Assembly: GCF_004028095.1 (NCBI RefSeq)
Contig: NZ_SBHM01000007.1
Coordinates: 2,480,001-2,544,000 of the forward strand
Source: Paenarthrobacter ureafaciens
GTDB taxonomy: Bacteria > Actinomycetota > Actinomycetes > Actinomycetales > Micrococcaceae
Length of the DNA: 64,000 bases
Direction of reading: 5' to 3'
The notes under the pieces were generated by a model. The model was given only the letters and a program-made list of their open reading frames with translations, was not told the DNA's origin and searched no databases. Shown here piece by piece: positions 1-11,003 of this stretch (its first letter is position 1; each line of letters opens with the position of its first letter). Made by a program: the position numbers and the translations under genes.

Positions 1-409
1 CCGCCTCATCAAAGCGGAATGCCACCGCACCCGTTCCCACGATCAGCGTGGTGCCCGGTCCGCCCTGCAACGCGCCCAGATGGGCAGCAGTGGCATCGGA
101 GAGAACCGCCGCAGGAACACCGAAATGCCGCGACAACATGGTGGCCAGCTCCCGGGACTTTGCCTCCGAAGCCTCGACGCCGGCCACGGCAGCTCCGACG
201 CCGGTGAGGGTGCTGATGGGCAGGCCGGGCGGGAGCAGGGTGGTGGTCTCCAAGACGAGGTCGAACGCCAAGGTGGGACCGTTCGCGACGTGGACTCCGG
301 GGAATCCGTGCTGGTCTGCCGCGCCCAACAATTCGTCGCCGGCGCGAAGCTCAACGCGGCAGCGGCTCTTCCCTATGTCGGCAACAAGAACGACGTCCGT
401 GGCATCCAT
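1..409 (-). CDS. BadF/BadG/BcrA/BcrD-type ATPase, probable N-acetylglucosamine-type sugar kinase (partial)
   Basis: Only the first 136 residues lie in the window; the 3' end runs off the left edge. The start is ATG, giving [21 protein letters not shown], with a phosphate-1-like DIGKS loop near residue 11. Near residues 115-130 comes [13 protein letters not shown] followed by a GTTLIVGTG adenosine or phosphate-2 motif. This arrangement is typical of the actin/hexokinase fold in the BadF/BadG family, whose sugar-kinase members phosphorylate N-acetylglucosamine. The substrate cannot be read from this fragment. It is divergent from purH, with 142 bp between the starts. Confidence 0.75.
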   Translation of the reverse strand, partial: MDATDVVLVADIGKSRCRVELRAGDELLGAADQHGFPGVHVANGPTLAFDLVLETTTLLPPGLPISTLTGVGAAVAGVEASEAKSRELATMLSRHFGVPAAVLSDATAAHLGALQGGPGTTLIVGTGAVAFRFDEA

Positions 410-551
410 GGGTCAACCCTATGATGCACGCCACTCCTTGTGGGGCCGGAGACGCAAAATGAGGCCGCCATCGAAACACGATAAACTGCCCCTATCCCCA
501 CTCAACGCGACACCACCCGCGCTATCTACGCGACCTAAGACGGAGACTTTT

Positions 552-2222
552 GTGAGCTTGACGCAGCTTGACCGTGTTCCCATCCGCCGTGCACTGATCT
601 CGGTTTACGACAAGACGGGACTGGAGGAGCTCGCAAAGGGCCTGCACGCAGCCGGCGTCGCGATCGTGTCCACCGGCTCCACGGCCAAGAAGATCGCCGC
701 AGCCGGCATTCCGGTGAAGGAAGTCGAAGAAGTCACCGGCTCCCCGGAAATGCTGGACGGCCGCGTCAAGACCCTGCACCCGCGCGTGCACGGCGGCATC
801 CTCGCCGACCGCCGCGTCCCGGCGCACATGGAAACCCTCACCTCCATGGAAATCGAGACCTTCGACCTCGTGGTGGTGAACCTGTACCCGTTCGTCGAGA
901 CCGTGAAGTCCGGCGCCGCACAGGACGACGTTGTTGAGCAGATCGACATCGGAGGCCCCGCCATGGTGCGCTCGGCCGCAAAGAACCACGCCGCCGTCGC
1001 CATCGTCACGGACCCCAACTTCTACGGTGCCGTTGTTGAAGCCGCCGCACATGGTGGATTCGACCTCAAGACCCGCCGCCGCCTGGCAGCGAAGGCCTTC
1101 GCCCACACTGCGAGCTACGACAACGCTGTTGCTTCCTGGACTGCCAGCCAGTTCCTGGACGAAGACGGCGACGGCGTCATTGACTGGCCCGCCTACGCCG
1201 GCCTGGCCTTGGAGCGTTCCGAGGTCCTCCGCTACGGCGAAAACCCGCATCAGCAGGCTGCCCTCTATGTGGACAAGGCCGCTCCGGCTGGCATCGCCCA
1301 GGCTGACCAGCTCCACGGCAAGGCCATGAGCTACAACAACTTCGTCGACGCCGATGCCGCCCTGCGCGCTGCTTTCGACTTCGCTGAGCCCGCCGTAGCG
1401 ATCATCAAGCACGCCAACCCGTGCGGTGTTGCAGTTGGCTCCGCTGATGCTGCCGACCCGATCGCCGACGCCCACGCCAAGGCCCACGCCTGCGATCCCG
1501 TATCCGCTTTCGGTGGCGTCATCGCAGCGAACCGCACCGTCACTGCAGGCATGGCCCGCACGGTCGCGGACATCTTCACCGAGGTGGTCATTGCGCCGGA
1601 TTTCGAACCGGAAGCCGTGGAGATCCTCTCCAAGAAGAAGAACATCCGCCTCCTCGCTCTGCCCGAGGGCTACGGCCGCTACCCCTCCGAGATGCGCCAG
1701 GTTTCCGGCGGCGTCCTGGTCCAGATGACGGACAAGGTGGACGCCGACGGCGACAACCCCGCCAACTGGACCCTCGCCGCCGGCGAAGCCGCTGACGACA
1801 AGACCCTCGCCGACCTCGCTTTCGCGTGGACTGCCTGCCGGGCGGCCAAGTCGAACGCCATCCTGCTCGCGGACAACGGCGCAGCAGTGGGCATCGGCAT
1901 GGGACAGGTCAACCGCCTCGACTCCTGCAAACTGGCTGTGGAGCGCGCCAACACGCTGGGCGTCCAGGTGGAGTCCGACGTCGAAGGTGCCGGCGGTGCC
2001 TCCAACGCCAGCGGTGCCAACGCTCCTGAGCGGGCACGCGGTGCCGTGGCAGCTTCGGATGCCTTCTTCCCCTTCGCTGACGGACTGCAGATCCTGATCG
2101 ACGCCGGTGTCCGCGCAGTCGTCCAGCCCGGTGGATCGGTCCGCGACGAGGAAGTCATCGCTGCCGCGAACGCTGCAGGCATCACGATGTACTTCACCGG
2201 CGCACGCCACTTCTTCCACTAA
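552..2222 (+). CDS. purH: Bifunctional AICAR formyltransferase / IMP cyclohydrolase
   Basis: Catalyses the last two steps of de novo IMP synthesis: formyl transfer from 10-formyl-THF to AICAR, then ring closure. The 556-residue product fits the family. The N-terminal MGS-like IMP cyclohydrolase domain begins [17 protein letters not shown] and carries STGSTAKKI and [14 protein letters not shown]. The C-terminal formyltransferase domain has the KHANPCG catalytic segment near residue 286. The GTG start is chosen because GGAGA lies about 7 nt upstream and homologous sequence begins there; the open frame extends further upstream without homology. purN is not adjacent. A strong hairpin follows the stop. 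The gene is linked in function to the ZTP riboswitch near 27.5 kb, since ZMP (AICAR ribotide) is the PurH substrate. Confidence 0.96.
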   Translation: MSLTQLDRVPIRRALISVYDKTGLEELAKGLHAAGVAIVSTGSTAKKIAAAGIPVKEVEEVTGSPEMLDGRVKTLHPRVHGGILADRRVPAHMETLTSMEIETFDLVVVNLYPFVETVKSGAAQDDVVEQIDIGGPAMVRSAAKNHAAVAIVTDPNFYGAVVEAAAHGGFDLKTRRRLAAKAFAHTASYDNAVASWTASQFLDEDGDGVIDWPAYAGLALERSEVLRYGENPHQQAALYVDKAAPAGIAQADQLHGKAMSYNNFVDADAALRAAFDFAEPAVAIIKHANPCGVAVGSADAADPIADAHAKAHACDPVSAFGGVIAANRTVTAGMARTVADIFTEVVIAPDFEPEAVEILSKKKNIRLLALPEGYGRYPSEMRQVSGGVLVQMTDKVDADGDNPANWTLAAGEAADDKTLADLAFAWTACRAAKSNAILLADNGAAVGIGMGQVNRLDSCKLAVERANTLGVQVESDVEGAGGASNASGANAPERARGAVAASDAFFPFADGLQILIDAGVRAVVQPGGSVRDEEVIAAANAAGITMYFTGARHFFH

Positions 2223-2292
2223 TCCCCACCGCCTCCCTGACCTCGCTGCGCTTCGGCCAGGGAACCCGGGCGGCGTGGGCCCATACAGCGCA

Positions 2293-2326
2293 ACGGCGGC
2301 CGCCCCCGAAAGGGGACGGCCGCCGT
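2293..2326. terminator. Bidirectional hairpin between purH and the protease gene
   Basis: The arms ACGGCGGCCG and CGGCCGCCGT enclose a CCCC/GGGG inner stem and a GAAA loop, giving a near-perfect GC-rich hairpin about 70 bp after the purH stop and 34 bp before the convergent protease stop. It lacks a strong T-tract on either side, so termination is inferred from position and stem strength. Confidence 0.7.
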
Positions 2327-2359
2327 CGTACTTAACAGGGGCCTGCTACAAAGGACCGG

Positions 2360-3358
2360 TTACGAAGCCGCAGCCGCCGTGTAGGTGGACTGGATCACGG
2401 AGCCCCAGTACGGGCCGTACATGGTGCTGGAGTTGCTGCCGTAGCCGTAGGAGTTCACGGAGTTCTGGTAACCGCTGGAGCTGTTGCCGATGAACCACGG
2501 ACCGCCCGAGGATCCACCGGTCATGTTGCACGGGATGCCCTGGGTGAGGAACTGCGGGTTGTAAGGATCGTTGGTGGCGGTGCCGGAGCAGCTCTTAAGG
2601 GATTCGCCATTGAAGGGTGCAGCTGCCGGGTAGCCGAAGGACTTGTAGCTCAGGCCGCGGGCGGCGTTGAACTGGACACCGGAGGAGCCCACGACGTCGG
2701 CGAGCCTCTTGCCGTTGAGCGTGTTCACCACTGCGAAGGCGGTATCGTACTGCATGTTGCCGTTGGACGCCCACTGGGTGGGGGAGTACAGGGCTTTCGC
2801 CGTCCACTTGCCGTACGGTGCGGAGCCGTTCAGGTAGGCGGGAACGAAGACCAGGTTGGTGGCGTACGCTCCGGGCCCCTCGTTGACGCAGTGGCCGGCG
2901 GTGGACACGGTGCTCTTGTTCGCTGCCGTGACGGAGTTGCCGGAGCAGACGTAGTTGGAGCCGCCGAGGGTGAAGAAGATCTTGCCGATGTGCTTGACCG
3001 GCGTCTCGGACTGGTTGACCTTGAGGTTGATGTTCTTGTCGGCGGCGGCCTGCTGGCCTTCGATGCTGGTGACGGCGCCCGGAGCTTCGGCCACCGGAGC
3101 CTTGCCGAGGTTCAAGAGCCCGCTGCGCTGCAGGGCTTTGCTGGCGAGGACATCGCCGCTCTTGGCGGACTTCATCCGCTCCGGGGTCCAGTAGTCTGCA
3201 GCGCCGTTGTCTGAGGCTACGTGGCGGCTGACCGCAGCGCCGTTCGAGTCGGTGTCCTTCGCGGGGGCCGCGTTTGCGCTGGTTGTTCCAACCAGGGCGA
3301 GGATCGCGGCGGCGGACAGACTCAGAAGGCTTGTGGCCAGGGTCTTGGTTTTTGTCAC
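2360..3358 (-). CDS. Secreted trypsin-like (S1 family) serine peptidase
   Basis: The 332-residue protein starts at GTG with AGGTAGGA just upstream. Residues 1-31 form a Sec signal peptide (short Lys-rich start, Ala/Leu-rich core, cleavage around ANA-AP). A polar propeptide-like stretch follows to about residue 120. The catalytic triad is visible as H156 in STAGHC, D205 in QYDTAFAV and S284 in GGSSGGPW. Pairs of cysteines (138/157 and 257/277) could form disulfides. The arrangement resembles V8-like or streptogrisin-like extracellular peptidases of actinobacteria. It probably acts outside the cell; the substrate is unknown. It is monocistronic, convergent with purH and divergent from icd. Confidence 0.85.
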   Translation of the reverse strand: MTKTKTLATSLLSLSAAAILALVGTTSANAAPAKDTDSNGAAVSRHVASDNGAADYWTPERMKSAKSGDVLASKALQRSGLLNLGKAPVAEAPGAVTSIEGQQAAADKNINLKVNQSETPVKHIGKIFFTLGGSNYVCSGNSVTAANKSTVSTAGHCVNEGPGAYATNLVFVPAYLNGSAPYGKWTAKALYSPTQWASNGNMQYDTAFAVVNTLNGKRLADVVGSSGVQFNAARGLSYKSFGYPAAAPFNGESLKSCSGTATNDPYNPQFLTQGIPCNMTGGSSGGPWFIGNSSSGYQNSVNSYGYGSNSSTMYGPYWGSVIQSTYTAAAAS

Positions 3359-5923
<2,565 letters not shown>

Positions 5924-5926
5924 GCT

Positions 5927-5992
5927 CCCAACTGACTCGCAGTTGCGGTTGTTTTGAGAACTCAGAACAACCCCGACTGCGAGTCAGTTTGC
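5927..5992. repeat. 66-nt palindromic element, copy 1 (GGTTGTT subtype)
   Basis: Perfect 13-nt outer arms (AACTGACTCGCAG at 5930-5942 and its complement at 5977-5989) surround a second stem, GGTTGTTTTGAG against CTCAGAACAACC. The element lies between the convergent icd and oxidase stops. It aligns without gaps to five other 66-nt copies in this window. It may also act as a terminator here, but there is no T-tract. Confidence 0.85.
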
Positions 5993-5994
5993 GT

Positions 5995-7104
5995 TTAACG
6001 GTCCGCTGCGAACCGTGCGGGGGCCGTGCCGCCGTCGACGATGTCCTTCAGCACCCGGCCGATCGCCGGGGTGAACTTGAAACCGTGGCCTGAGAAGCCC
6101 GCGCCCACCACCAGCGGGCCGAACCGGTCCAGGATGAAGTCCTCGTTGGGCGTAGTGGTGTAGGTGCAGCTGATGGGAACCGCCGTGGAAGGGTCGACGC
6201 CGGGAAGCCACTCTTCGGCGTAGCGCACCAAGGCTTCGAGCTGCTGGGGGATGGGCTGGAACGTGCGCTCGTCGGGATCCATGACGGGACCCACGCCGTG
6301 CCAGCCCGCCTTGACCCCCTCGCCAGGGGTGAGCATGCCGTAAACGGGGCTGTACCAGTATTCGTAGAGTTCGTTGTTTGGATCGGGGTCCGGGTTGTGG
6401 TTGAAGCTCGGCCACACCAACGTGTTGTCCACCGGGGTGAAGTGCGCAGGCTGCTCCTGGGTGACCACCAAAGCCGGCAGTTCCGCCAGTCCGTCGAGCA
6501 CTTTGGCGGTCCAGGCACCTGCCGTGATCACGACCCGTCGGGCCGTGTAATCCTCTTCCTCCGTCACTACCACCACCGAATCGGGACCGTCCACGCGGAT
6601 GTCGCGGACCGGCGTCGAGTATTTGAAGACTGCGCCCTTGGATTCGGCGGATGTCCGCAGTGCTTTGAGCGCGTCAGCTGAGCGGACCCGGCCTGAACCC
6701 GGGACGAAGAGCACGTCCGTGGCGAAGTTCATGCCCTTCCAGCGGTCGGCGGCCTCGGTGGGGGAGATGAAGTAGCTTTCGATTCCGCGTTCCTGGTGAG
6801 CCGCGTGGATTTGCTGCAGCTTAGGGGTGTTGCCGTGGTTGGCCAGCCCCACCAGGTCCAGGAGCGGAGCGCCGTGTTCGGCCGCAAGCTCATCCCAAAG
6901 GATCTTGGACTCCGCCAGGAGGTCCAGGTAATCGGCCTCCGCGTAAGCGGTGTTGAAGTTGCGGGTGGCCCCGTGGGAAGCACCGATGTGGTGCCCGGCT
7001 TCGAACTGTTCCAGGAGGATCACGGATTTGCCGGCCCGGGATAATTGCCATGCGGCAGCCGATCCCATGGCTCCGCCGCCGACTACCACCACATCAACCT
7101 GCAT
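5995..7104 (-). CDS. FAD-dependent oxidase, monomeric sarcosine oxidase / N-methyl-tryptophan oxidase family
   Basis: The 369-residue protein begins MQVDVVVVGGGAMGSAAAWQ, a Rossmann FAD-binding site (GGGAMG). It then has FEAGHHIGASHGATRNF, the family's ASHG motif. Near the C-terminus, SCTYTTTPNEDFILDR holds the cysteine that in monomeric sarcosine oxidases binds FAD covalently, followed by VVGAGFSGHGFKFTPAIG. Such enzymes oxidise N-methyl or secondary amino acids with release of hydrogen peroxide; the substrate cannot be told. The ATG at 7104 is preferred over an upstream start because GGAATGGAG precedes it and the Rossmann fold starts at once. Confidence 0.85.
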   Translation of the reverse strand: MQVDVVVVGGGAMGSAAAWQLSRAGKSVILLEQFEAGHHIGASHGATRNFNTAYAEADYLDLLAESKILWDELAAEHGAPLLDLVGLANHGNTPKLQQIHAAHQERGIESYFISPTEAADRWKGMNFATDVLFVPGSGRVRSADALKALRTSAESKGAVFKYSTPVRDIRVDGPDSVVVVTEEEDYTARRVVITAGAWTAKVLDGLAELPALVVTQEQPAHFTPVDNTLVWPSFNHNPDPDPNNELYEYWYSPVYGMLTPGEGVKAGWHGVGPVMDPDERTFQPIPQQLEALVRYAEEWLPGVDPSTAVPISCTYTTTPNEDFILDRFGPLVVGAGFSGHGFKFTPAIGRVLKDIVDGGTAPARFAADR

Positions 7105-7167
7105 ACCCGCTCCATTCCTCGCGCGGCTCCTGCATCCGGGGGCCACCTCTCATTCTGCCCCCACTCA

Positions 7168-7233
7168 CCCAAGTAGGTCGCAATTGTGCGCGTTTTGACG
7201 TCGCTAAACGCGCACAATTGCGACCTACTTGGG
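7168..7233. repeat. 66-nt palindromic element, copy 2 (GCGCGTT subtype)
   Basis: This is the most perfect copy: arms of 30 nt at 7166-7195 and 7206-7235 are exactly complementary around a 10-nt loop. The outer tip reads CCCAAGTAGGTCGCA and the inner part GTGCGCGTTT. It lies in the gap between two divergent gene starts (oxidase and DoxX), where a plain terminator would not be expected. Confidence 0.9.
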
Positions 7234-7327
7234 TGGGGCGCGCAGCGGGTTGGGTGGGTTGCGCGGGTTGCGGGGCGGCGCTGGGCCGGTTTGGTGAGCC
7301 GCGCTTGGGCATGGAAGATTGGGATGC

Positions 7328-7762
7328 GTGAAATTCCTTCACCCGTCTCCCAAGTCCTCTTCCCGAGGTATCACCATCCTGCGCATCGCGTTCGGTGCAC
7401 TCCTGCTGGTCCACGGCGTGCAAAAGTTCATGGCGGGACACGCAGCGTTCGCCGCCTCCGTGGCCGCTATGGGCGTGCAGAAGCCGGACATCATTGCGTG
7501 GCTGGTGATAGCCGGCGAGTTGGGCCTCGGGTTGCTGTTGGTTCTGGGCGCATTGACCCGGGTGGCCGGCTTCCTCGCGGCCATCCTTATCGGTTCTATC
7601 TGGTTCGTCACGGAAGCGGGCAAGCCCCTGCTGACCGACGCGTCGGGCGTTACCGCGGAGCTGCTGATCATCTACTTCGCGATCGCAGTGTCCCTGATTT
7701 TTCTCGGCCCCGGCGCACTGTCCCTGGACCGGAAGCTGGCGAAGCAACCCGTCCGCCGTTAA
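7328..7762 (+). CDS. DoxX-family integral membrane protein
   Basis: A 144-residue protein with four predicted membrane helices: TILRIAFGALLLVHGVQKF, DIIAWLVIAGELGLGLLLVL, GFLAAILIGSIWFV and ELLIIYFAIAVSLIFLG. LRIAFGALLLVHGVQKFMAG is the typical DoxX start (a conserved G.QK after helix 1). Members are linked to redox or thiosulfate metabolism, but most have no assigned role. The GTG at 7328 is chosen because GGAAG lies 10 nt upstream; a TTG three codons earlier has no usable site. Confidence 0.8.
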   Translation: MKFLHPSPKSSSRGITILRIAFGALLLVHGVQKFMAGHAAFAASVAAMGVQKPDIIAWLVIAGELGLGLLLVLGALTRVAGFLAAILIGSIWFVTEAGKPLLTDASGVTAELLIIYFAIAVSLIFLGPGALSLDRKLAKQPVRR

Positions 7763-7828
7763 CTCACCTGGGTTAAAGCACGACGACGACGGCGGAGCGC
7801 GCCTTCAGCGCCCCGGCACAAACCCCCC

Positions 7829-7911
7829 GTTCCTCTATCACATCCCGCCCCCTTCAGGCGGTTCCTCTATCACATCCCGAGGCATATGGGAGGTTCCTCT
7901 GGCACATCCCG
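7829..7911. repeat. Tandem repeat: three 19-bp copies at exact 32-bp period
   Basis: GTTCCTCTATCACATCCCG occurs at 7829-7847 and 7861-7879, and with two changes (GG for AT) at 7893-7911. The two 13-bp spacers differ from one another. The array fills the gap between the convergent DoxX and Gfo/Idh genes. It is too short and its spacers too small for a CRISPR array. Confidence 0.85.
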
Positions 7912-7919
7912 CCGACGGC

Positions 7920-8990
7920 CTACCGGGCGTCGTTCGGGTACCGGATGCCCAACTGGGACCGAACACCGTCGAAAAGCCGCATGACGTTGATGGAATCCTC
8001 AAATGGCATGGTCGGGCTTTCGGTCAGCCCCTGCTGGATGCAGCGGGTCACCTCCCGGAGTTCGTAGGTGTAACCGATGCCAACGACGTCGAACCGTTCA
8101 TGGCGTGGCTCGTCCCAACCCACCCGAACCACCAGCTCACGCGGGTTGTTCACGGATCCGATCGTCTGCACATAACCGAGTCCGCCGGCGACAGTGGCGT
8201 TGCGGGGTCCGTGTGCCGTCAGGGACGAGGTCAGTTGGGCCTGCGCGCCGGTGTCGTAGCCGAGGGTAAGTGCATTCTGGCTGTCCACTCCGTCCTCGTT
8301 CAATGATGCGATGGCGGTCACGGACTGCGGAAAGCCCAGTGTGCCGAGGGCCCACAGCAACGGGTACACGGTGATATCCAAAAGTGCGCCGCCGCCGTCG
8401 TTGAGGGCCCAAAGCCGGGCCGTGGGGTCGTACGGGGCAGGGAATCCGAGGTCGGCCGAAACCCACTGGACCTGACCTATCTCTCCGGAGGCGGCAATAG
8501 CGAAAGCGCGTTGCATGCTCGGAAGGAAGCGGCTCCATACGGCCTCCATGAAGAAGACCTTCTGTTCCCTGGCCAGCCTGACCAGCTCTGTGGCTTCCCG
8601 GGCGTTGATGGTCAGGGCCTTCTCGCACAGCACATGCTTGCCGGCGCGCAACGCGGCGGATGCTATGTGGAAGTGTTGGGCATGGGGAGTGGCGACGTAA
8701 ACGACGTCGACGGCGGGATCGTCGAACATGCGCTGGTAGCCGGGCACCCCGCCGTCGTCTCCGTACCCTTTACTGAAACCGACGGTTTGGGCAAAGGCGT
8801 CCGCCGCTTCCTGCGTGCGGGAACTGACCGCGTAGAGCTCGGCATCCTCAAGGAGCGACAGGTCCTGCGAGACGCTGCCGGCGATGTTCCCCGTTGACAC
8901 TACGCCCCACCGCAGGCGCCGCCCGGTGGCAGCTCGGGGGTCCTGGTTGATCTGGGTGGACAGCCATGGTTTGGCGATAGGGAGAGTCAT
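7920..8990 (-). CDS. Gfo/Idh/MocA-family NAD(P)-dependent oxidoreductase
   Basis: A 356-residue protein. The Rossmann domain begins near residue 26 with LRWGVVSTGNIAGSVSQDL, followed by AVSSRTQEAADAFA and DVVYVATPHAQHFHIASAAL. The family E-K motif appears as HVLCEKALTINAREA. The C-terminal substrate domain contains MEAVWSRFLPSM, as in dihydrodiol-dehydrogenase-like members (trans-1,2-dihydrobenzenediol or sugar oxidation). The substrate is not evident. It stands alone, convergent with DoxX and divergent from the adaptor/ABC operon. Confidence 0.85.
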   Translation of the reverse strand: MTLPIAKPWLSTQINQDPRAATGRRLRWGVVSTGNIAGSVSQDLSLLEDAELYAVSSRTQEAADAFAQTVGFSKGYGDDGGVPGYQRMFDDPAVDVVYVATPHAQHFHIASAALRAGKHVLCEKALTINAREATELVRLAREQKVFFMEAVWSRFLPSMQRAFAIAASGEIGQVQWVSADLGFPAPYDPTARLWALNDGGGALLDITVYPLLWALGTLGFPQSVTAIASLNEDGVDSQNALTLGYDTGAQAQLTSSLTAHGPRNATVAGGLGYVQTIGSVNNPRELVVRVGWDEPRHERFDVVGIGYTYELREVTRCIQQGLTESPTMPFEDSINVMRLFDGVRSQLGIRYPNDAR

Positions 8991-9126
8991 GCCTCACAGT
9001 CTCTCACTGCTGTCCAGCAGTCCCGGGGTAATTCGCGGGTCCGGGGTTCCAAAGGCTTCAAATCTCCCGACACGGTAAGCATCCTGTTCATCATTCCGGA
9101 TGACGAGGCGCGGCCAAGGCTTCGCT

Positions 9127-9132
9127 TAGGCT
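9127..9132 (+). promoter_or_regulatory. Putative -10 element (TAGGCT) of the MacA/MacB-like operon
   Basis: TAGGCT matches the actinobacterial TANNNT -10 pattern and lies about 55 nt before the ATG at 9187. No clear -35 element is seen. Confidence 0.45.
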
Positions 9133-9186
9133 GGAGCAATCATCCCTCGCAGAGGTTCTGTGGGGAGTTACCGAAACGGAGCAGGG

Positions 9187-10272
9187 ATGGGTGTTTTTCG
9201 GCGTGTTATTTTGCCGGTTGCCTGGTTATTGGTGTTCGCCATCATCGCAGTGGCATTGGTCAAGATCGCTTTCATTGACGGACTTAAGTCCACAGCTTCA
9301 GAGCCGGCGCCACTGGCGGAAGTAGCCATTCCGACCGTTCCAGCCACGCGGGCCACGATCACCAATACAGTGCAGATCAAAGGCACGGTGCAGAGCGATG
9401 CCGCGGAATCCGTGCGCAGTACGTCAGCCGGCAGCGTCAATAAGGTCTTCGTTGAACAGGGGGCCACAGTGTCCCAAGGCGACCCCCTGTTCCAGGTCAA
9501 GGCCGAACGGGCCGTGACCAACCCGCAAGTGTCCAAGGACGGAACACCGCCGAAGCCGGTCTATGACTATTTCAACGTCCTGGCCCCCGGCACCGGGACG
9601 CTGCAGTCACTCAGTACGCTGATCGACCAGCAAGTCAGTGTCGGCGAGACTGTCGGAAAGATCGACCCCGGCACGTACACTGTTGCCGGATCCGTCACCG
9701 CCGCGCAGCAGTATCGGCTGCTTGGCAAGCCCGGTCCCGCGGAGATCGAACTGGTAGGAGGCCCGGCGCCCTTCCAGTGCGGCGAGGTGACACTCAAGAA
9801 CAACGCATCCGACGACGGCGGAAGCGGCTCAGTGGGCATGTCCGGCTCGGGCGGGGGTCCCGGCATGGGCGTCGGATTTGCCATGGCTGGCCCAGGGGGC
9901 GGCGGGGGACAGCAGGACGGCGGCAGCACCCCCACGGGCACGTTAAGTTGCGCCGTGCCGTCGGACCAGCAGGTGTTCGCCGGCCTCGGTGCCACCTTGA
10001 CGGTCAGCGCGGGAGTAGCCACGGATGTTGTCACCGTGCCGTTGACCTCGGTGAAGGGCAGCGTAAAGGACGGTGTTGTCTGGATCGCGGGTTCAAGCGG
10101 AGGAGCACCGGAGCAGCGCCAGGTGCAGCTCGGCTTGAACGATGGCTCCGCTGTTGAGGTGGTGTCCGGCTTGTCGGAGGGCGAGCAGGTCCTTGAGTTC
10201 GTTCCGGGTGCTCCGGCTGCGCAAGACCCGATGATGGGACCTGCCCAAGGCACTTACATTCCGGCGGGCTAG
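9187..10272 (+). CDS. HlyD/MacA-like periplasmic adaptor (membrane fusion) protein
   Basis: A 361-residue protein with one N-terminal membrane helix (VILPVAWLLVFAIIAVALV). The lipoyl/barrel-sandwich segment reads SVRSTSAGSVNKVFVEQGATVSQGDPLFQV, with the second half near NVLAPGTGTLQSL. A Gly/Ser-rich insertion (about residues 205-255) interrupts the beta domain. It is followed two bases later by an ABC ATPase and then a FtsX-type permease, so it is probably the extracytoplasmic adaptor of a MacAB-like or peptide/antibiotic exporter in a monoderm. The ATG at 9187 is preferred because GGAGCAGGG precedes it. Confidence 0.8.
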   Translation: MGVFRRVILPVAWLLVFAIIAVALVKIAFIDGLKSTASEPAPLAEVAIPTVPATRATITNTVQIKGTVQSDAAESVRSTSAGSVNKVFVEQGATVSQGDPLFQVKAERAVTNPQVSKDGTPPKPVYDYFNVLAPGTGTLQSLSTLIDQQVSVGETVGKIDPGTYTVAGSVTAAQQYRLLGKPGPAEIELVGGPAPFQCGEVTLKNNASDDGGSGSVGMSGSGGGPGMGVGFAMAGPGGGGGQQDGGSTPTGTLSCAVPSDQQVFAGLGATLTVSAGVATDVVTVPLTSVKGSVKDGVVWIAGSSGGAPEQRQVQLGLNDGSAVEVVSGLSEGEQVLEFVPGAPAAQDPMMGPAQGTYIPAG

Positions 10273-10274
10273 TC

Positions 10275-11003
10275 ATGACGTCACTAAGCCCTAGCGAAAC
10301 CCTGGTCAGCCTCCGCGCGGTGACACGCTCTGTGACGCTGCCCGATGCCCAGCATCTCCACATCCTTCGAGGCATTGACCTGGAGGTGCTCAGCGGCGAC
10401 CACACAGCAATCGTTGGAAGGTCCGGCTGCGGCAAATCAACCTTGCTCAATCTCCTCGGTCTCCTGGACGTTCCAACATCCGGCGAGCTGGAGTTCCTTG
10501 GGCAGCCCGCGGAGCGGCTCGGCAGTAACGCCCGGGCCCGGTTACGCGGCTCAACGGTGGGGTTTGTGTTTCAGCAGTTCAACCTCTTGCCTGGACGCAG
10601 CGCCTTGGACAACGTCATCACGCCGCTGCTCTACGCCAAGGGCAGGGAATTCTGGCGTCGCAGGGAGCTCGCCATGAACATGCTGGACCGGGTTGGTTTG
10701 GCCGACCGCGCCCACACTATGCCGAACATGCTCTCCGGTGGTGAACAACAGCGCGTGGCCATCGCACGTGCCCTGGTCCGCGGGCCACGTCTCATTCTCG
10801 CGGACGAACCAACCGGCGCTCTCGACGTCGAAACCGGACAATCCGTTATGGCCCTTCTGGATACAGTGGCCACTGAAACTGCCGCCGCCCTTGTGACGAT
10901 CACACACGACGTCAACGTGGCTGCGCTCGCCCGCGCCTGCTATCGGCTCGATTCCGGTGTCCTGGGTCCTATGAGCCTTGAAGAAGCAGGAGCGCCAGTA
11001 TGA
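10275..11003 (+). CDS. ABC transporter ATP-binding protein, MacB/LolD type
   Basis: A 242-residue ATPase. Walker A is [18 protein letters not shown], the Q-loop [20 protein letters not shown], the signature [15 protein letters not shown], Walker [13 protein letters not shown], and the switch histidine lies in [10 protein letters not shown]. This combination (FQQFNLL, EPTGALD) is typical of the MacB/LolD/FtsE class. It energises the neighbouring permease. It starts two bases after the adaptor stop, and its own stop overlaps the permease start by 4 bp (ATGA), so the three genes form one operon. Confidence 0.93.
   Translation: MTSLSPSETLVSLRAVTRSVTLPDAQHLHILRGIDLEVLSGDHTAIVGRSGCGKSTLLNLLGLLDVPTSGELEFLGQPAERLGSNARARLRGSTVGFVFQQFNLLPGRSALDNVITPLLYAKGREFWRRRELAMNMLDRVGLADRAHTMPNMLSGGEQQRVAIARALVRGPRLILADEPTGALDVETGQSVMALLDTVATETAAALVTITHDVNVAALARACYRLDSGVLGPMSLEEAGAPV

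Noticed and set aside
410..551. ZTP or other riboswitch upstream of purH
   Set aside because: The conserved GGGTCG-ACTGGCG and CGCCTGGGC blocks seen at glyA are absent here.
522..2219. Long minus-strand open frame opposite purH (565 codons)
   Set aside because: It is the antisense shadow of a high-GC gene: Gly/Val/Asp-rich low-complexity translation, no domain and no ribosome binding site, whereas purH is unmistakable.
7829..7911. Possible CRISPR array
   Set aside because: Repeats of 19 bp with 13-bp spacers are outside CRISPR dimensions, there are only three units and no cas genes.
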